Positions 16,350 to 24,217 of a stretch of 36,059 bases of DNA are shown in pieces. The first letter of the stretch is position 1, and each line of letters starts with the position of its first letter. The stretch is taken from positions 1 to 36,059 of the forward strand of contig JAWXBN010000117.1 of assembly GCA_034440155.1 (NCBI GenBank), given 5' to 3'. The stretch is from Verrucomicrobiota bacterium. Its GTDB lineage: Bacteria; Verrucomicrobiota; Verrucomicrobiia; JAWXBN01. A program made the translations under genes and the position numbers. The notes under the pieces were generated by a model. The model made no database searches. It worked only from the letters and a program-made list of their open reading frames with translations, and was not told where the DNA came from.

Positions 16350-17243
16350 TCACGTGGCCCTGAGTTTTGAACGGGACATTTTGACGGCGGCGATTTCATC
16401 AGGCGTCATTTCGACGAGTACCCCGCGGGCGATGTTGTATTCGCAGAATTCTTTTTCCGTTTGGAAAGCCCGTTGCCCAAATTCCTCAGTAGAGGTCGTG
16501 AGGCTTACATTCACTCCGGAGGAATGTTTTTTTACCTTGGAGAGATGTGGGTGGAGGATTTTATCGAGGTCATCCGTTTTGATGATGTATTTGATCTTGT
16601 GAGGAGGCGTTTTAAATCCGTTATCACGGGTGGTCGTAGTGACCGTTGTGCCATTGTCCAAATAAGTGACCAAGGTCAGGACGGTGACCGTGAGGGTCTC
16701 CGTGTGTGAAAAAAAGAGTCTCAGAATAGTCGTGTGGTCCTGATGCAAATAATCCGCCACATAAGTCGACGAAGGCATCAGGTTATTGGCGAGGGTCGCG
16801 TAGGAGACTAGATCGAAACCTTTTTGTGCAGCAGGGATCGTATGATCACGAAATGAAAGTAATGCTTCAATGGGGAGCTCATCCTCCCTGATCTGGAGAT
16901 CCTTGTATTCCCGGGCTTCGGGTAGGCCTTCAGAAAGTTTAAAGGGGATACGCAGTATCTTCAAGAGGCTCACAAATAGGAATAGGTGGAATTTGCCTCG
17001 GGAAAAGCTCCAGCACTCACCGAAGGAGAGTTTCCGGCTGTCGACCTTATAATATTTTGTGTATTCCTTTTCCGCTGGTTTTACCCGTAAAGCATCGAAG
17101 TCTTTAAAAAGGATCCATTCCGTGAGTGGCTCATGCCAGATATAATCAGTGGGGGTGATTTTTCCTTCCTTGGTCATGCGGTTGAATTCAGCCTCAGAAA
17201 ACGGCCCGGACTGCCCTCCTTGTCTGGTGATGTAAAATTGCAT
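16350..17243 (-). CDS. Protein with N-terminal GYF_2 domain
   Basis: A 297-residue soluble protein. The first about 50 residues are a GYF_2/DUF4339 domain (FYITRQGGQSGPFSEAEF and YIWHEPLTEWILF). The remaining 240 residues resemble no family I know. They are rich in Thr/Val and contain one weak hydrophobic patch (LFLFVSLLKILRIPF), so a peripheral membrane link is possible. It starts 5 nt after the dgt stop on the same strand, without a Shine-Dalgarno, and is almost certainly co-transcribed with dgt. The pairing may be incidental or may hint at a dNTP-related role. Confidence 0.7.
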   Translation of the reverse strand: MQFYITRQGGQSGPFSEAEFNRMTKEGKITPTDYIWHEPLTEWILFKDFDALRVKPAEKEYTKYYKVDSRKLSFGECWSFSRGKFHLFLFVSLLKILRIPFKLSEGLPEAREYKDLQIREDELPIEALLSFRDHTIPAAQKGFDLVSYATLANNLMPSSTYVADYLHQDHTTILRLFFSHTETLTVTVLTLVTYLDNGTTVTTTTRDNGFKTPPHKIKYIIKTDDLDKILHPHLSKVKKHSSGVNVSLTTSTEEFGQRAFQTEKEFCEYNIARGVLVEMTPDEIAAVKMSRSKLRAT

Positions 17244-17248
17244 GGGTA

Positions 17249-18625
17249 TTATCTTGCGGGAAGGTTGATCCCGTGGAGTTTTTTATAAAGACTCACGGCG
17301 TAGGAGTCGGTCATCCCCGAGACGTAATCGAGGATAAGCATGAGGCGCGTGTAAGCGGAGTCGACCGGTTTTTGTCCGGGCCCGACAAATTGCTCGGGTA
17401 TGAGCTCGAGCAATTTGCGCGAGAGGGGTGAGGAATTTTTGCCCGAGACGAAAACATCTTCCACGGCAGTGACAAATCTTTCCAGCAGGTAACCGATGAC
17501 TTCGCAGCCTGCGAGCTCGACCTCTAGAGTCGTGGCGCCCCCATAGATTTTATCGATGGAGATATTTTCGATTTGCTTCAACGGTTTTTGGAGTCCGATG
17601 GTATCAATGAGGGATTGGTCGAATTTGCCGGATAATATATCCCCCTCATTGTCGAGGAAGGACGTTACTGCGAGTTCGGCGAGGTTATTGATCGCTCGCG
17701 CCCTGAGATATTCGATCCGGGCACGTTGGTTCCGGGTCTTTTTAAGCGCTGCCGCCAAGGCCGTTTTTCCGGCGAGCTGCCCAAAAAGGGACAAAATGGT
17801 TTTGTAGTCGATGAGGCCCATCCGGAAGCCGTCTTCAAAATCGATGACCCGGTAGGAAATGTCGTCTGCAGCCTCTGTCACAAAAGCTAAGGGGTGCCGC
17901 TGGAAGACACAGTCCCCGGGTGAAAACGGCGCTAGACCTAGATGGTTCGCGACTTGGATGAAATAATCTTTTTCCGAAGAGAATATGCCAAATTTTTTCA
18001 TACTGCGGCGTTCCCCACGAATAAATGACGGTGGTAAGAGTGAAACCCGGGGATATTTTGTAAAGGCTCCCAAAGTGGCATAGGTTAATTGCATCCCTCC
18101 ATCATTATCGGGCATTTGTAAGCGTGTGACGATACGGAAACCCTGGGCATTTCCCTCGTAATTTGCGATGTCAGCAATTTGTCCTGGAGAGAGGACCCCC
18201 GAGTCGCAAATCCGGCGCGCGAGTGGCGAGGTCTTGAACCAATGCCGGATGGCATCCTCGCCAAAGTGGCCAAAGGGTGGGTTCCCGATGTCGTGGGCCA
18301 GCGCCGCTGCCGCACAAATCGCGCCGAAATCCGTCGCAGCAATTTGTTTTAGCCCGGAATTTCTGCGGCTGCATATTTCCCTGCCAATGAGTGTCCCCAG
18401 AGTCCGTGCGATACAGGACACCTCGAGACTGTGTGTCAGCCGGGTGCGGACATAGTCACTTTGGGGCAGGGGGACTACTTGCGTTTTGTCTTGGAGGCGC
18501 CGAAAGGCGCTCGAAAAGACCAGACGGTCATAATCCATTTGGAATTGCGAACGTGCCGGATCTTGTGCGGGGGAGATTTTTTTGCCGAGACGTTGCCAGG
18601 ATAAAAGTTTTTGCCAGTGACTCAT
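17249..18625 (-). CDS. dgt: Deoxyguanosinetriphosphate triphosphohydrolase-like protein
   Basis: A 458-residue HD-domain dNTPase, cleaving dNTP to nucleoside and triphosphate. The metal site is intact: His65 in RLTHSLEVS, His111-Asp112 in AHDIGNPPFGHFGE, and a later Asp in TEAADDISYR. The opening DYDRLVFSSAFRRLQDKTQV is characteristic. The length fits the type-1 family (E. coli Dgt 505). It controls dNTP pools, and in some bacteria counters phage. It leads a two-gene unit with the GYF_2 protein. Two CAAWTTGC motifs lie 17 bp apart inside it (17385 and 17410). Confidence 0.93.
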   Translation of the reverse strand: MSHWQKLLSWQRLGKKISPAQDPARSQFQMDYDRLVFSSAFRRLQDKTQVVPLPQSDYVRTRLTHSLEVSCIARTLGTLIGREICSRRNSGLKQIAATDFGAICAAAALAHDIGNPPFGHFGEDAIRHWFKTSPLARRICDSGVLSPGQIADIANYEGNAQGFRIVTRLQMPDNDGGMQLTYATLGAFTKYPRVSLLPPSFIRGERRSMKKFGIFSSEKDYFIQVANHLGLAPFSPGDCVFQRHPLAFVTEAADDISYRVIDFEDGFRMGLIDYKTILSLFGQLAGKTALAAALKKTRNQRARIEYLRARAINNLAELAVTSFLDNEGDILSGKFDQSLIDTIGLQKPLKQIENISIDKIYGGATTLEVELAGCEVIGYLLERFVTAVEDVFVSGKNSSPLSRKLLELIPEQFVGPGQKPVDSAYTRLMLILDYVSGMTDSYAVSLYKKLHGINLPAR

Positions 18626-18637
18626 GGGTGGATTCCA

Positions 18638-18666
18638 TTATTAGAGGGGATCAATCCGAAACGCAA
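18638..18666 (-). promoter_or_regulatory. dgt promoter
   Basis: On the minus strand TTGCGT (18661-18666), a 17-bp spacer and TAATAA (18638-18643). The ATG is 12 nt beyond the -10, giving a leader of about 5 nt and no Shine-Dalgarno. Confidence 0.55.
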
Positions 18667-18789
18667 GCCACGGAAAAAAAGCCAGGATTATAAGCAGAAA
18701 CGAGCTGATTTCCGCCACTTATCGAAATTTTTCTACCGTTTGTAGAAAATTTTTTGTGAGAGGCAAGAAGATGAGTTATTTTAAAGCAA

Positions 18790-18795
18790 TATAAC
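18790..18795 (+). promoter_or_regulatory. -10 element of the small secreted gene
   Basis: TATAAC lies 8 nt before the ATG at 18804 and no Shine-Dalgarno is present. No convincing -35 is seen, so this is a partial match. Confidence 0.45.
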
Positions 18796-18803
18796 AAAGG
18801 CAC

Positions 18804-19112
18804 ATGATGAATCGTTCTCAACTCCGTATTTTGATGATAGCTGGTTTTATGTTTTTTGCAGTCCGTGAAACGGCACTCTGCCAGGAAATGGAAAGGATCC
18901 ATACTGATATGATGAAAGAATTCTCCCAGGAAGTGAATATGACTGAAAATGAGGAAGGGCAGGCAAAACAGGCTGATAAGGCGGACGTAAAAGATGAACA
19001 GTCAAAACCCGTATCGAATGAAAAAGATTCGGTTCAAACGGATTCATCGACTCCAAAATCCGACTCAGGCATGGGAGAAATGGGTCCATCAAAACTTGAT
19101 TCAAAAAACTAA
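18804..19112 (+). CDS. Small secreted acidic/hydrophilic protein
   Basis: A 102-residue protein with a signal peptide (MMNRSQLRILMIAGFMFFAV, cut near ALCQ). The mature part is low-complexity Asp/Glu/Lys/Ser-rich and methionine-rich at the start, likely disordered. No family is recognised. It is followed after 40 bp by the DUF3095 gene in the same direction, with a hairpin between (ATGGAGG at 19126 pairs with CCTCCAT at 19144). That hairpin buries a GGAGG sequence and ends 2 nt before the next ATG, a possible translational control. Confidence 0.55.
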   Translation: MMNRSQLRILMIAGFMFFAVRETALCQEMERIHTDMMKEFSQEVNMTENEEGQAKQADKADVKDEQSKPVSNEKDSVQTDSSTPKSDSGMGEMGPSKLDSKN

Positions 19113-19125
19113 ATTTTGAATAACC

Positions 19126-19150
19126 ATGGAGGTGTGATAGCTTCCTCCAT
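19126..19150 (+). promoter_or_regulatory. Hairpin directly upstream of DUF3095 start
   Basis: ATGGAGG (19126-19132) pairs with CCTCCAT (19144-19150). The only Shine-Dalgarno-like GGAGG is inside the stem and the ATG at 19153 follows 2 nt later. It could gate translation of the downstream gene. There is no T tract, so it is not a terminator. Confidence 0.4.
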
Positions 19151-19152
19151 TC

Positions 19153-20301
19153 ATGGAAGGGACTTTCCAATACGTGGACCTCGACGGGTTCACCGATTTT
19201 AACGGGATCACTGACGACCGCTATTTTTACCGTGTTCCCAGGGACTGGTCTATCTTTATCACGGATGTGAAAGGCTCTACAAAGGCCATTGAGCAGGGTC
19301 GTTATAAAGATGTAAATACCATTGGGGCCGCATCGATTACGGTGGCCAGGAACGTTATTGGAAAAGATTTCCCCTACGTTTTTGGCGGGGATGGGGCGAC
19401 ACTGCTCGTGCCACCATCGGATTTGGATACGGTCATGGGTGCTTTAAAGAGTTTGCAGGAATTATCGAGTGTCCAATTTGGGCTCGGCTTGCGGGTGGGG
19501 CATATCCTTGTCCGTGAGGTCGAGCAAAGCGGGGCGTATATCGAGGTGGCAAAACACGAGCTTGTAAAAGGAAAATTTGTGGCTGTTTTCCGTGGTGGCG
19601 GCTTGGCACTGGCGGAAAAAATGATCAAAGGGGATGAAGCCCGGTACAGTTCCCCAGATTTATCCGTAGGCGACCCTGACCTGACAGGGCTTTCCTGCCG
19701 GTGGAATAAGATCCCAAATAAACGGGGAAAGGTTTTATCCCTGCTCGTTACGGCTAGGGGGCGGGATTCTGATCGTCTGTATGCAGGCATCTTGCAGTTC
19801 TTGAATAACCTCTTTGATGGTGATTTTAATGTGGCGAATCCGGTAAATACTGAATCGCTCGAGTATAAATCGGTGCAGGAATGTATCAACGATGAGAAAC
19901 GGTATGAAGGATCCCGCTTTTCATGGCGTTATTTTTACAGAGTGTTTGAGATCATCATGACTGTCTTGTTTTTTAAATGGAATCTCCCAGCTTTGGTTTT
20001 TGATTCACAACGTTATAAGCAATCGATGCGGGTTCACTCGGACTACAGGAAATTTGACGACATGCTGCGGCTGGTCATTGATTGTTCATCCGGACAAATC
20101 ACCTTGATCCGGGAATACTTGGAGTCATTACGTGTTCGTAACGAGATTGATTACGGGATGCACGAGTCGGATAACGCTCTCATGACCTGTTTTGTCCAAG
20201 ACACGCAGGATGGTAATCATATTCATTTTATCGACGGGGACAACGGGGGATACGCCATGGCTGCTAAACAGATGAAAAAACAAATCAGCGAGCGATCATA
20301 A
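19153..20301 (+). CDS. DUF3095 protein, class III nucleotidyl cyclase-like
   Basis: A 382-residue protein of the DUF3095 family. The N-terminal half looks like a class III adenylyl/guanylyl cyclase domain. FITDVKGSTKAI (Asp38, Gly41-Ser42-Thr43) matches the first metal-binding strand, and YVFGGDGATLLV (Asp80) matches the second metal Asp at the usual spacing. FRGGGLALAEKMIK and DLTGLSCRW are DUF3095-specific. The C-terminal 180 residues are not assignable and end in a segment with FVQDTQDGNHIHFIDG. The product, if any, is unknown, and cyclic nucleotide synthesis is an inference. It has a stop codon closely upstream in frame, so the ATG at 19153 is the earliest start. Confidence 0.8.
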   Translation: MEGTFQYVDLDGFTDFNGITDDRYFYRVPRDWSIFITDVKGSTKAIEQGRYKDVNTIGAASITVARNVIGKDFPYVFGGDGATLLVPPSDLDTVMGALKSLQELSSVQFGLGLRVGHILVREVEQSGAYIEVAKHELVKGKFVAVFRGGGLALAEKMIKGDEARYSSPDLSVGDPDLTGLSCRWNKIPNKRGKVLSLLVTARGRDSDRLYAGILQFLNNLFDGDFNVANPVNTESLEYKSVQECINDEKRYEGSRFSWRYFYRVFEIIMTVLFFKWNLPALVFDSQRYKQSMRVHSDYRKFDDMLRLVIDCSSGQITLIREYLESLRVRNEIDYGMHESDNALMTCFVQDTQDGNHIHFIDGDNGGYAMAAKQMKKQISERS

Positions 20302-20473
20302 ATATTCTTTATTGACTTCGAATCGGCCTTAAATATCTGACGCGAACTCTATTGATTGGTAGTTGCGTTATAAATTCCATAAACGTCTTTATCTAGGAGA
20401 CTTGGCGGGAGGGTGAAGGAATCAGGAAACCGGTTTAAGTCTATCATTTTGTGATACTTGCGGAAATTTTATT

Positions 20474-20502
20474 TTGACTTTTTTCGGATTTCTCCCTATA
20501 AG
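20474..20502 (+). promoter_or_regulatory. Strong promoter 9 nt from ATG
   Basis: TTGACT (20474-20479), exactly 17 bp, then TATAAG (20497-20502). The ATG at 20512 begins 9 nt after the -10, so the transcript should start on or 2-3 nt before the start codon. This fixes the start at 20512 and not at the TTG at 20458, which lies upstream of the promoter. Confidence 0.75.
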
Positions 20503-20511
20503 TCCTCGCAT

Positions 20512-21036
20512 ATGAACGTATTGAGCCGGGTTCTTTTAGTCATTTGTATCGCATTAACCGGAGGACTTTTTTTCGGATATCTCAAATATAATGAGATGGA
20601 AAAGAAGTACGAACTTGATTTGGAGATCGCAAATAAAAAAATCCAGTCATTGACTGAGAACGTCAAAAAAATCTCTAAGGATCTAACCGACACTCAAAGC
20701 GAAATCGCCCAGTTAAAAAATGATATTGCCCAGAAAGAAGCCCAGATCCAAGACTCCGCCCAAGAGTTACAAGCTTCATTAGAAAGAGCAAAACAGGAGA
20801 CAGAACGGGCCAATCTTGCCGAAGGCAGGATCGATACCCTCCAAGAATCCCTCGACGCTTCTCAGTCAGAATACAAGTCGATGGAAGAAGCCCTTTTTAC
20901 TAAAGAGGCTGAACTGAAAAAAATCCGCGAGGAAATTTTTGTCGGCCCTAAACGCGAAGATAAAAAAGCGTCCGTGACTCCTCCTGCTGTAGGCGCCCAG
21001 CAAACGACCCAAGCCAATACACTTCCCCAGCGTTAA
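20512..21036 (+). CDS. Membrane-anchored coiled-coil protein
   Basis: A 174-residue protein. An N-terminal hydrophobic helix (residues 6-25, VLLVICIALTGGLFFGYL) works as a signal anchor. The next 125 residues are a long heptad coiled coil (many Lys/Glu/Gln with regular Ile/Leu), and the tail is Pro/Thr/Gln-rich. The start is set by the promoter immediately upstream. No enzymatic motif is present. It probably projects into the periplasm as a structural or tethering element. It stands alone; the next gene is convergent. Confidence 0.7.
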   Translation: MNVLSRVLLVICIALTGGLFFGYLKYNEMEKKYELDLEIANKKIQSLTENVKKISKDLTDTQSEIAQLKNDIAQKEAQIQDSAQELQASLERAKQETERANLAEGRIDTLQESLDASQSEYKSMEEALFTKEAELKKIREEIFVGPKREDKKASVTPPAVGAQQTTQANTLPQR

Positions 21037-21132
21037 TCCTTGGGATTCGGGGCTGTTGATATCGCATTTTTTTGGTTTTATACCACCCCCTTTCGGGCGG
21101 TAACATATATTTCAGAAACAGGGGGGGCTTTT

Positions 21133-21190
21133 GAGCTTACAGCCGGAGGAAATTCAATCCACCGACTTCGAGACGGCAGTTGTTGAATCA
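21133..21190 (-). repeat. Dispersed repeat, copy A
   Basis: This stretch resembles 31892-31961. The 30-bp core (21159-21188) also matches 27728-27757: an imperfect palindrome CCACCG...GACGG..GTTG followed by TTGAAT. It encodes the last residues of the hydrolase gene on the minus strand. Confidence 0.6.
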
Positions 21191-21990
21191 TTTAATTTGC
21201 GGGAAAATTGCAGGATGGATTCCTGATAAGTCCTCGGATCAGTCTGGTACGCATCATTGTGTCCCGCTCCTTGAATCCAAACAATTTGTTTTGGTTCATG
21301 CGCTGCCTCAAAATTCTTCCGGGCATGGTGGGGTTGGATGAGCAGGTCGGCTGTTCCGTGGATAAAAAGCACGGGCACGCGCAAATTGCGCAGGCGTCTT
21401 TGAGTAGGAAAAGGATTCCGGTAATAAGGCAGGGGTGGAAGCATCACTTCATAGGCACTCGTGAATGTGCTTTCCAAGATGAGTCCTGACACAGGTTTTT
21501 GTCCGGCGAGCCATACGGAAGGCCCTCCACCCATGGAGCGGCCCAAAAGGATGATTTGTTCCGGTGAGACTTTCTTGTCACGGATGATCCATTCATAGAC
21601 ACTCAGGATATCCTCTTCGAGGGCTTTTTCACTAGGTTTGCCCTCACTGCGCCCGTAGCCGCGGTAATCGTAAGCCACGACATTAAATCCAAGATTTCGG
21701 AGTTCGTGCAAATAGGGTTCGATCCGGTTTAAATCCTCACCGTTACCATGGCTAAAGAGGATGGTTTGTTTTGCCGCCGGGTTATCGAGGGACAAGACCG
21801 TGATTTTATCCCCGGAGGGGGTGGGAAGAACTGATTCACCCTCCAAAATCCCCCCATACACACGCGGGATGGGAAACATGGCGTAATTTTGGATCCAGAC
21901 TCCAAGGATATTCACCACGGCATAAAGGATGGCCAAGGTAATGGTGATGAGGAGGATAGGGCGGATTACGTGTTTTTTTAACGTTTTCAT
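21154..21990 (-). CDS. Alpha/beta hydrolase, membrane anchored
   Basis: A 278-residue serine hydrolase of the BAAT/S33-like (YqkD/abhydrolase_12) type. An N-terminal membrane helix (residues 9-31) precedes the fold. The oxyanion motif is FSHGNGED (79-86), the nucleophile elbow is GRSMGG (Ser152), the acid is Asp215 in HGTADLLI and the base is His244 in GAGHNDAY. The catalytic triad is therefore complete. DYRGYGRSEGKPSE is characteristic of this group. The final 12 residues derive from a dispersed repeat shared with two other loci. Substrate is unknown; a periplasm-facing esterase or peptidase is likely. No clear promoter or ribosome site was seen. Confidence 0.85.
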   Translation of the reverse strand: MKTLKKHVIRPILLITITLAILYAVVNILGVWIQNYAMFPIPRVYGGILEGESVLPTPSGDKITVLSLDNPAAKQTILFSHGNGEDLNRIEPYLHELRNLGFNVVAYDYRGYGRSEGKPSEKALEEDILSVYEWIIRDKKVSPEQIILLGRSMGGGPSVWLAGQKPVSGLILESTFTSAYEVMLPPLPYYRNPFPTQRRLRNLRVPVLFIHGTADLLIQPHHARKNFEAAHEPKQIVWIQGAGHNDAYQTDPRTYQESILQFSRKLNDSTTAVSKSVD

Positions 21991-22051
21991 ATACTGATCA
22001 TGACATGGGTTTCATCCCCGTCAAAATTGATACGTTTTGGAGGTGTATCGA

Positions 22052-22975
22052 TTAATTTGATGTTTGCGCCATAGATGCCGGTAAATCATTTGGACGGGCG
22101 ACAATGATCCCGATTTTTTCGGAGGAACCTTTTAAATACGCACTGAGCTCCTTATCGACAAGCACCTTCCTGTGACGCGATGAAGCGTGCATGAAACGCA
22201 ATACACCATTGGCATCACGGTAAGCGAGGCCGACATGGGAGGTGTATGCCCCACTGTCTCGGCAAACGATAGCGATGATATCCCCGTCTTTGAGTTTGGG
22301 CTCGATCCGGGCGACCTTGCTTTTGGGAATGTAGTAAACGGGCAAGCGGGAGACTCGGTTTTCGATTTGTGTCATCTGAGGGCGCAGGGAGGGATTATAT
22401 TTGAGATAGCGGTAGGAACGCCAAGCGACGGTCATTTCCCGTATTTGTCGCTGGATCGGCACCCCGCCCAGTTCCCGTGTTATATTCTTGCACAGGCCAC
22501 GATTTTCATTGTCGTGGAAAAGCTCCTCCAGGAAATGGATGCGGGATAGATAGCCGCCATCACACCGGCCCCCGCGGTAGCGTTCAAGCTCGATCATTTT
22601 CAGGAGATCTTCGGGTTTGTAATGATCGGGTTTCATTTTGAGCATACGGGCAAAACCCAGCGAAATTTCGAAAAAGGTCCAACAATCCAGGCCGTTAAGG
22701 TTTACCGAGGCGGCCTCAATATGGTTATCTATTTCGAGGGTGAATCCTTTGTAGGGTGTCCCGCATAATGCCAAACCAACGGCATCTGTGCGTTCACCAA
22801 TCGGCAGTGACCTCCAGTTTTCCTTTTGGGCGCGGCCGACGAGTTGGTAGAATTTATCGGTTCCTTTAAAAACAGTATTAAAGGGGAGTTTCTCTGCCCG
22901 GAGTGATAATGGACTATAAATGAGAATACCCAAAATGATGCAAATGAAAACCAAGCGGGATTTTAACTTTTTCAT
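22052..22975 (-). CDS. DUF1460 NlpC/P60-type amidase-like lipid/peptidoglycan enzyme
   Basis: A 307-residue exported protein of the DUF1460 family (N-acetylmuramoyl-L-alanine amidase-like, papain-like NlpC/P60 fold). The signal peptide ends at RA before EKLPF. The catalytic Cys98 lies in GLDCWTFFE, His247 in TSHVGLAYRD, and FMHASSRHRKV follows as usual. Members such as BT_2036-type proteins act on peptidoglycan. It was given a strong ribosome site (AAGGAGG, 5-6 nt from ATG), unlike most neighbours. Its stop lies about 60 bp from the hydrolase start on the same strand, so co-transcription is possible. Confidence 0.85.
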   Translation of the reverse strand: MKKLKSRLVFICIILGILIYSPLSLRAEKLPFNTVFKGTDKFYQLVGRAQKENWRSLPIGERTDAVGLALCGTPYKGFTLEIDNHIEAASVNLNGLDCWTFFEISLGFARMLKMKPDHYKPEDLLKMIELERYRGGRCDGGYLSRIHFLEELFHDNENRGLCKNITRELGGVPIQRQIREMTVAWRSYRYLKYNPSLRPQMTQIENRVSRLPVYYIPKSKVARIEPKLKDGDIIAIVCRDSGAYTSHVGLAYRDANGVLRFMHASSRHRKVLVDKELSAYLKGSSEKIGIIVARPNDLPASMAQTSN

Positions 22976-23119
22976 AATTCCTCCTTTTAACGATGGCTCG
23001 GCTGATGACAGACTTATTGATGTTTTGTTTGGTTTTTATACCCACGCCTCCGGTGGGTCAATAAAATAACACGTGCAGGCTCCTGGCCAGGAGGATGGTG
23101 CTGGCTTAGTCATGACTGA

Positions 23120-23495
23120 TTAACCCCGAGGGTGGATAACAAAATCAATCCCGCCGTCCTTGCAGAATGCTTGCAGGTTTTGAGTTCTTTTTCGTCACCG
23201 AGGGCTTCACCCCCGATCCGGCAGCAGCCAGGGGACCAGTCTAGAGAGGAACCTTTTCTAAATATTTCTTTAGGGAATCGACTGTTTTGAATCCGCTTTG
23301 TCCAATAACAAGAATAAATTCCGGGTTTGATTCATCAAACAAATAGATCATTTCCAACCGCAATTTGCGTGGGGTTTTAGGATCGTAATCCTCTGTATGG
23401 ACTGATAAGTGACTAATGAAGAGAAGGATATAGCCGTAAAAAAGCAAATTGCCCGGTCTGGATATCCGATGGAAAAAGGAATATTTTCTAGGCAC
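23120..23495 (-). pseudogene. Small conserved protein broken by two frameshifts
   Basis: The open frame 23241-23495 (84 residues from a GTG, with a hydrophobic segment LLFYGYILLFISHL) stops at TAG after KKYLEKVPL. Directly downstream, in a second frame, reads DWSPGCCRIGGEALGDEKEL, and in a third frame QNLQAFCKDGGIDFVIHPRG then TAA at 23120-23122. The three segments join smoothly if one base was lost near 23241 and another near 23180. The joined end, W-x-PGC-x-R-x-GGE-x-L...FC...GI-x-F...P, looks like a conserved C-terminal domain. It is a decayed gene or carries two sequencing indels. Two exact GCAAWTTGC motifs fall within it. Function unknown. Confidence 0.6.
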
Positions 23496-23561
23496 AGGTG
23501 TGGATGGTTACTCAATGAGACACGTAAAGATGCAAAAAATTCTTTGAAAAGGCAAAATCAA

Positions 23562-23602
23562 GAAATAAAAAACCCGCCAGAGCAAATTGCACGGGCGGGT
23601 TT
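23562..23602 (-). terminator. Terminator of the glutaredoxin gene with motif in loop
   Basis: On the minus strand stem AAACCCGCC/GGCGGGTTT (23594-23602 and 23570-23578) is followed by TTTTTTATTT. The 15-nt loop contains GCAATTTGC (23582-23590). Confidence 0.8.
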
Positions 23603-23648
23603 GGGGATTTTATTCCGAGAGTCTTAGGGGATTTCGGAAAAAAAAGGG

Positions 23649-23987
23649 TTATTCCTTGAATTGAACCGTGTGGCTTTCCATTTCGTGGGCGCAGGGTTGG
23701 TTAATAGGTACGTCAGTAGGAGCGCTATTTTGGTTAACCACACCATTTGTGATCATCCATTGCTCCAGCTCTTCGCCGCTGATATCAGGAATCATGATGC
23801 CATTAATCTCGACACAAGGGGAAAGGCGTTGGCCGGATTTCTGGACCATTTCCATGTATTGGGTGGAATCATTGATGATATCACGGTCTTCGAAGGATAA
23901 ATTATATTTTGTCAGGATGGCGCGGATGCCCATGCTCCAACCGCAAGAGGGCTTTAAATAGGCAATAATTTTAGGTGTTTGGCTCAT
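23649..23987 (-). CDS. Monothiol glutaredoxin-like protein
   Basis: A 112-residue thioredoxin-fold protein. The active site PSCGWSMGIRAIL has a CxxS motif (one catalytic Cys), as in monothiol or class-II-like glutaredoxins, but it is CGWS and not CGFS. The cis-proline is in RLSPCVEING, and DISGEELEQWM is the expected glutathione-site region. After about residue 85 an unusual tail adds CAHEMESHTVQFKE with Cys/His, which might bind metal. Possible roles are iron-sulfur trafficking or redox repair. It is divergent from sdhCAB, whose Fe-S clusters would be plausible clients. A terminator follows. Confidence 0.78.
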   Translation of the reverse strand: MSQTPKIIAYLKPSCGWSMGIRAILTKYNLSFEDRDIINDSTQYMEMVQKSGQRLSPCVEINGIMIPDISGEELEQWMITNGVVNQNSAPTDVPINQPCAHEMESHTVQFKE

Positions 23988-23997
23988 AATAAGACAA

Positions 23998-24025
23998 AAT
24001 TTATCCGATTTAGGATCAATTGCAA
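23998..24025 (-). promoter_or_regulatory. Promoter of the glutaredoxin gene
   Basis: On the minus strand TTGCAA (24020-24025), a 16-bp spacer and TAAATT (23998-24003), with the ATG 10 nt further. No Shine-Dalgarno. Confidence 0.45.
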
Positions 24026-24130
24026 GAATCTATCGAAAATTTTTTTTCCCATCGCCCATGGTTTCCTCTATATCCTTTTGTGTAGTAGGAGTCTGGAATA
24101 GGAACCTGAGGCAAATAAATCGGGAAAATG

Positions 24131-24153
24131 AACTTTCAAAAGTTTTGAAAGTT
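24131..24153. promoter_or_regulatory. Perfect 23-bp palindrome upstream of sdhCAB
   Basis: AACTTTCAAAA (24131-24141), G, TTTTGAAAGTT (24143-24153): 11-bp arms with a single central base. It lies in the 230-bp gap between the divergent glutaredoxin and sdh genes, 4 nt before a TTGACA (24157-24162). An operator for a dimeric regulator is the likely reading. Confidence 0.65.
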
Positions 24154-24217
24154 CTTTTGACAGACTTGAGAAGGCGGACAAATTTAACGGATATTATCAA
24201 TTAACACAGTAAAACGT

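Noticed and set aside
24131-24156. Palindrome as a terminator
   Set aside because: No upstream gene reads into it, the stem is AT-rich and the following T run is short; an operator is more likely.
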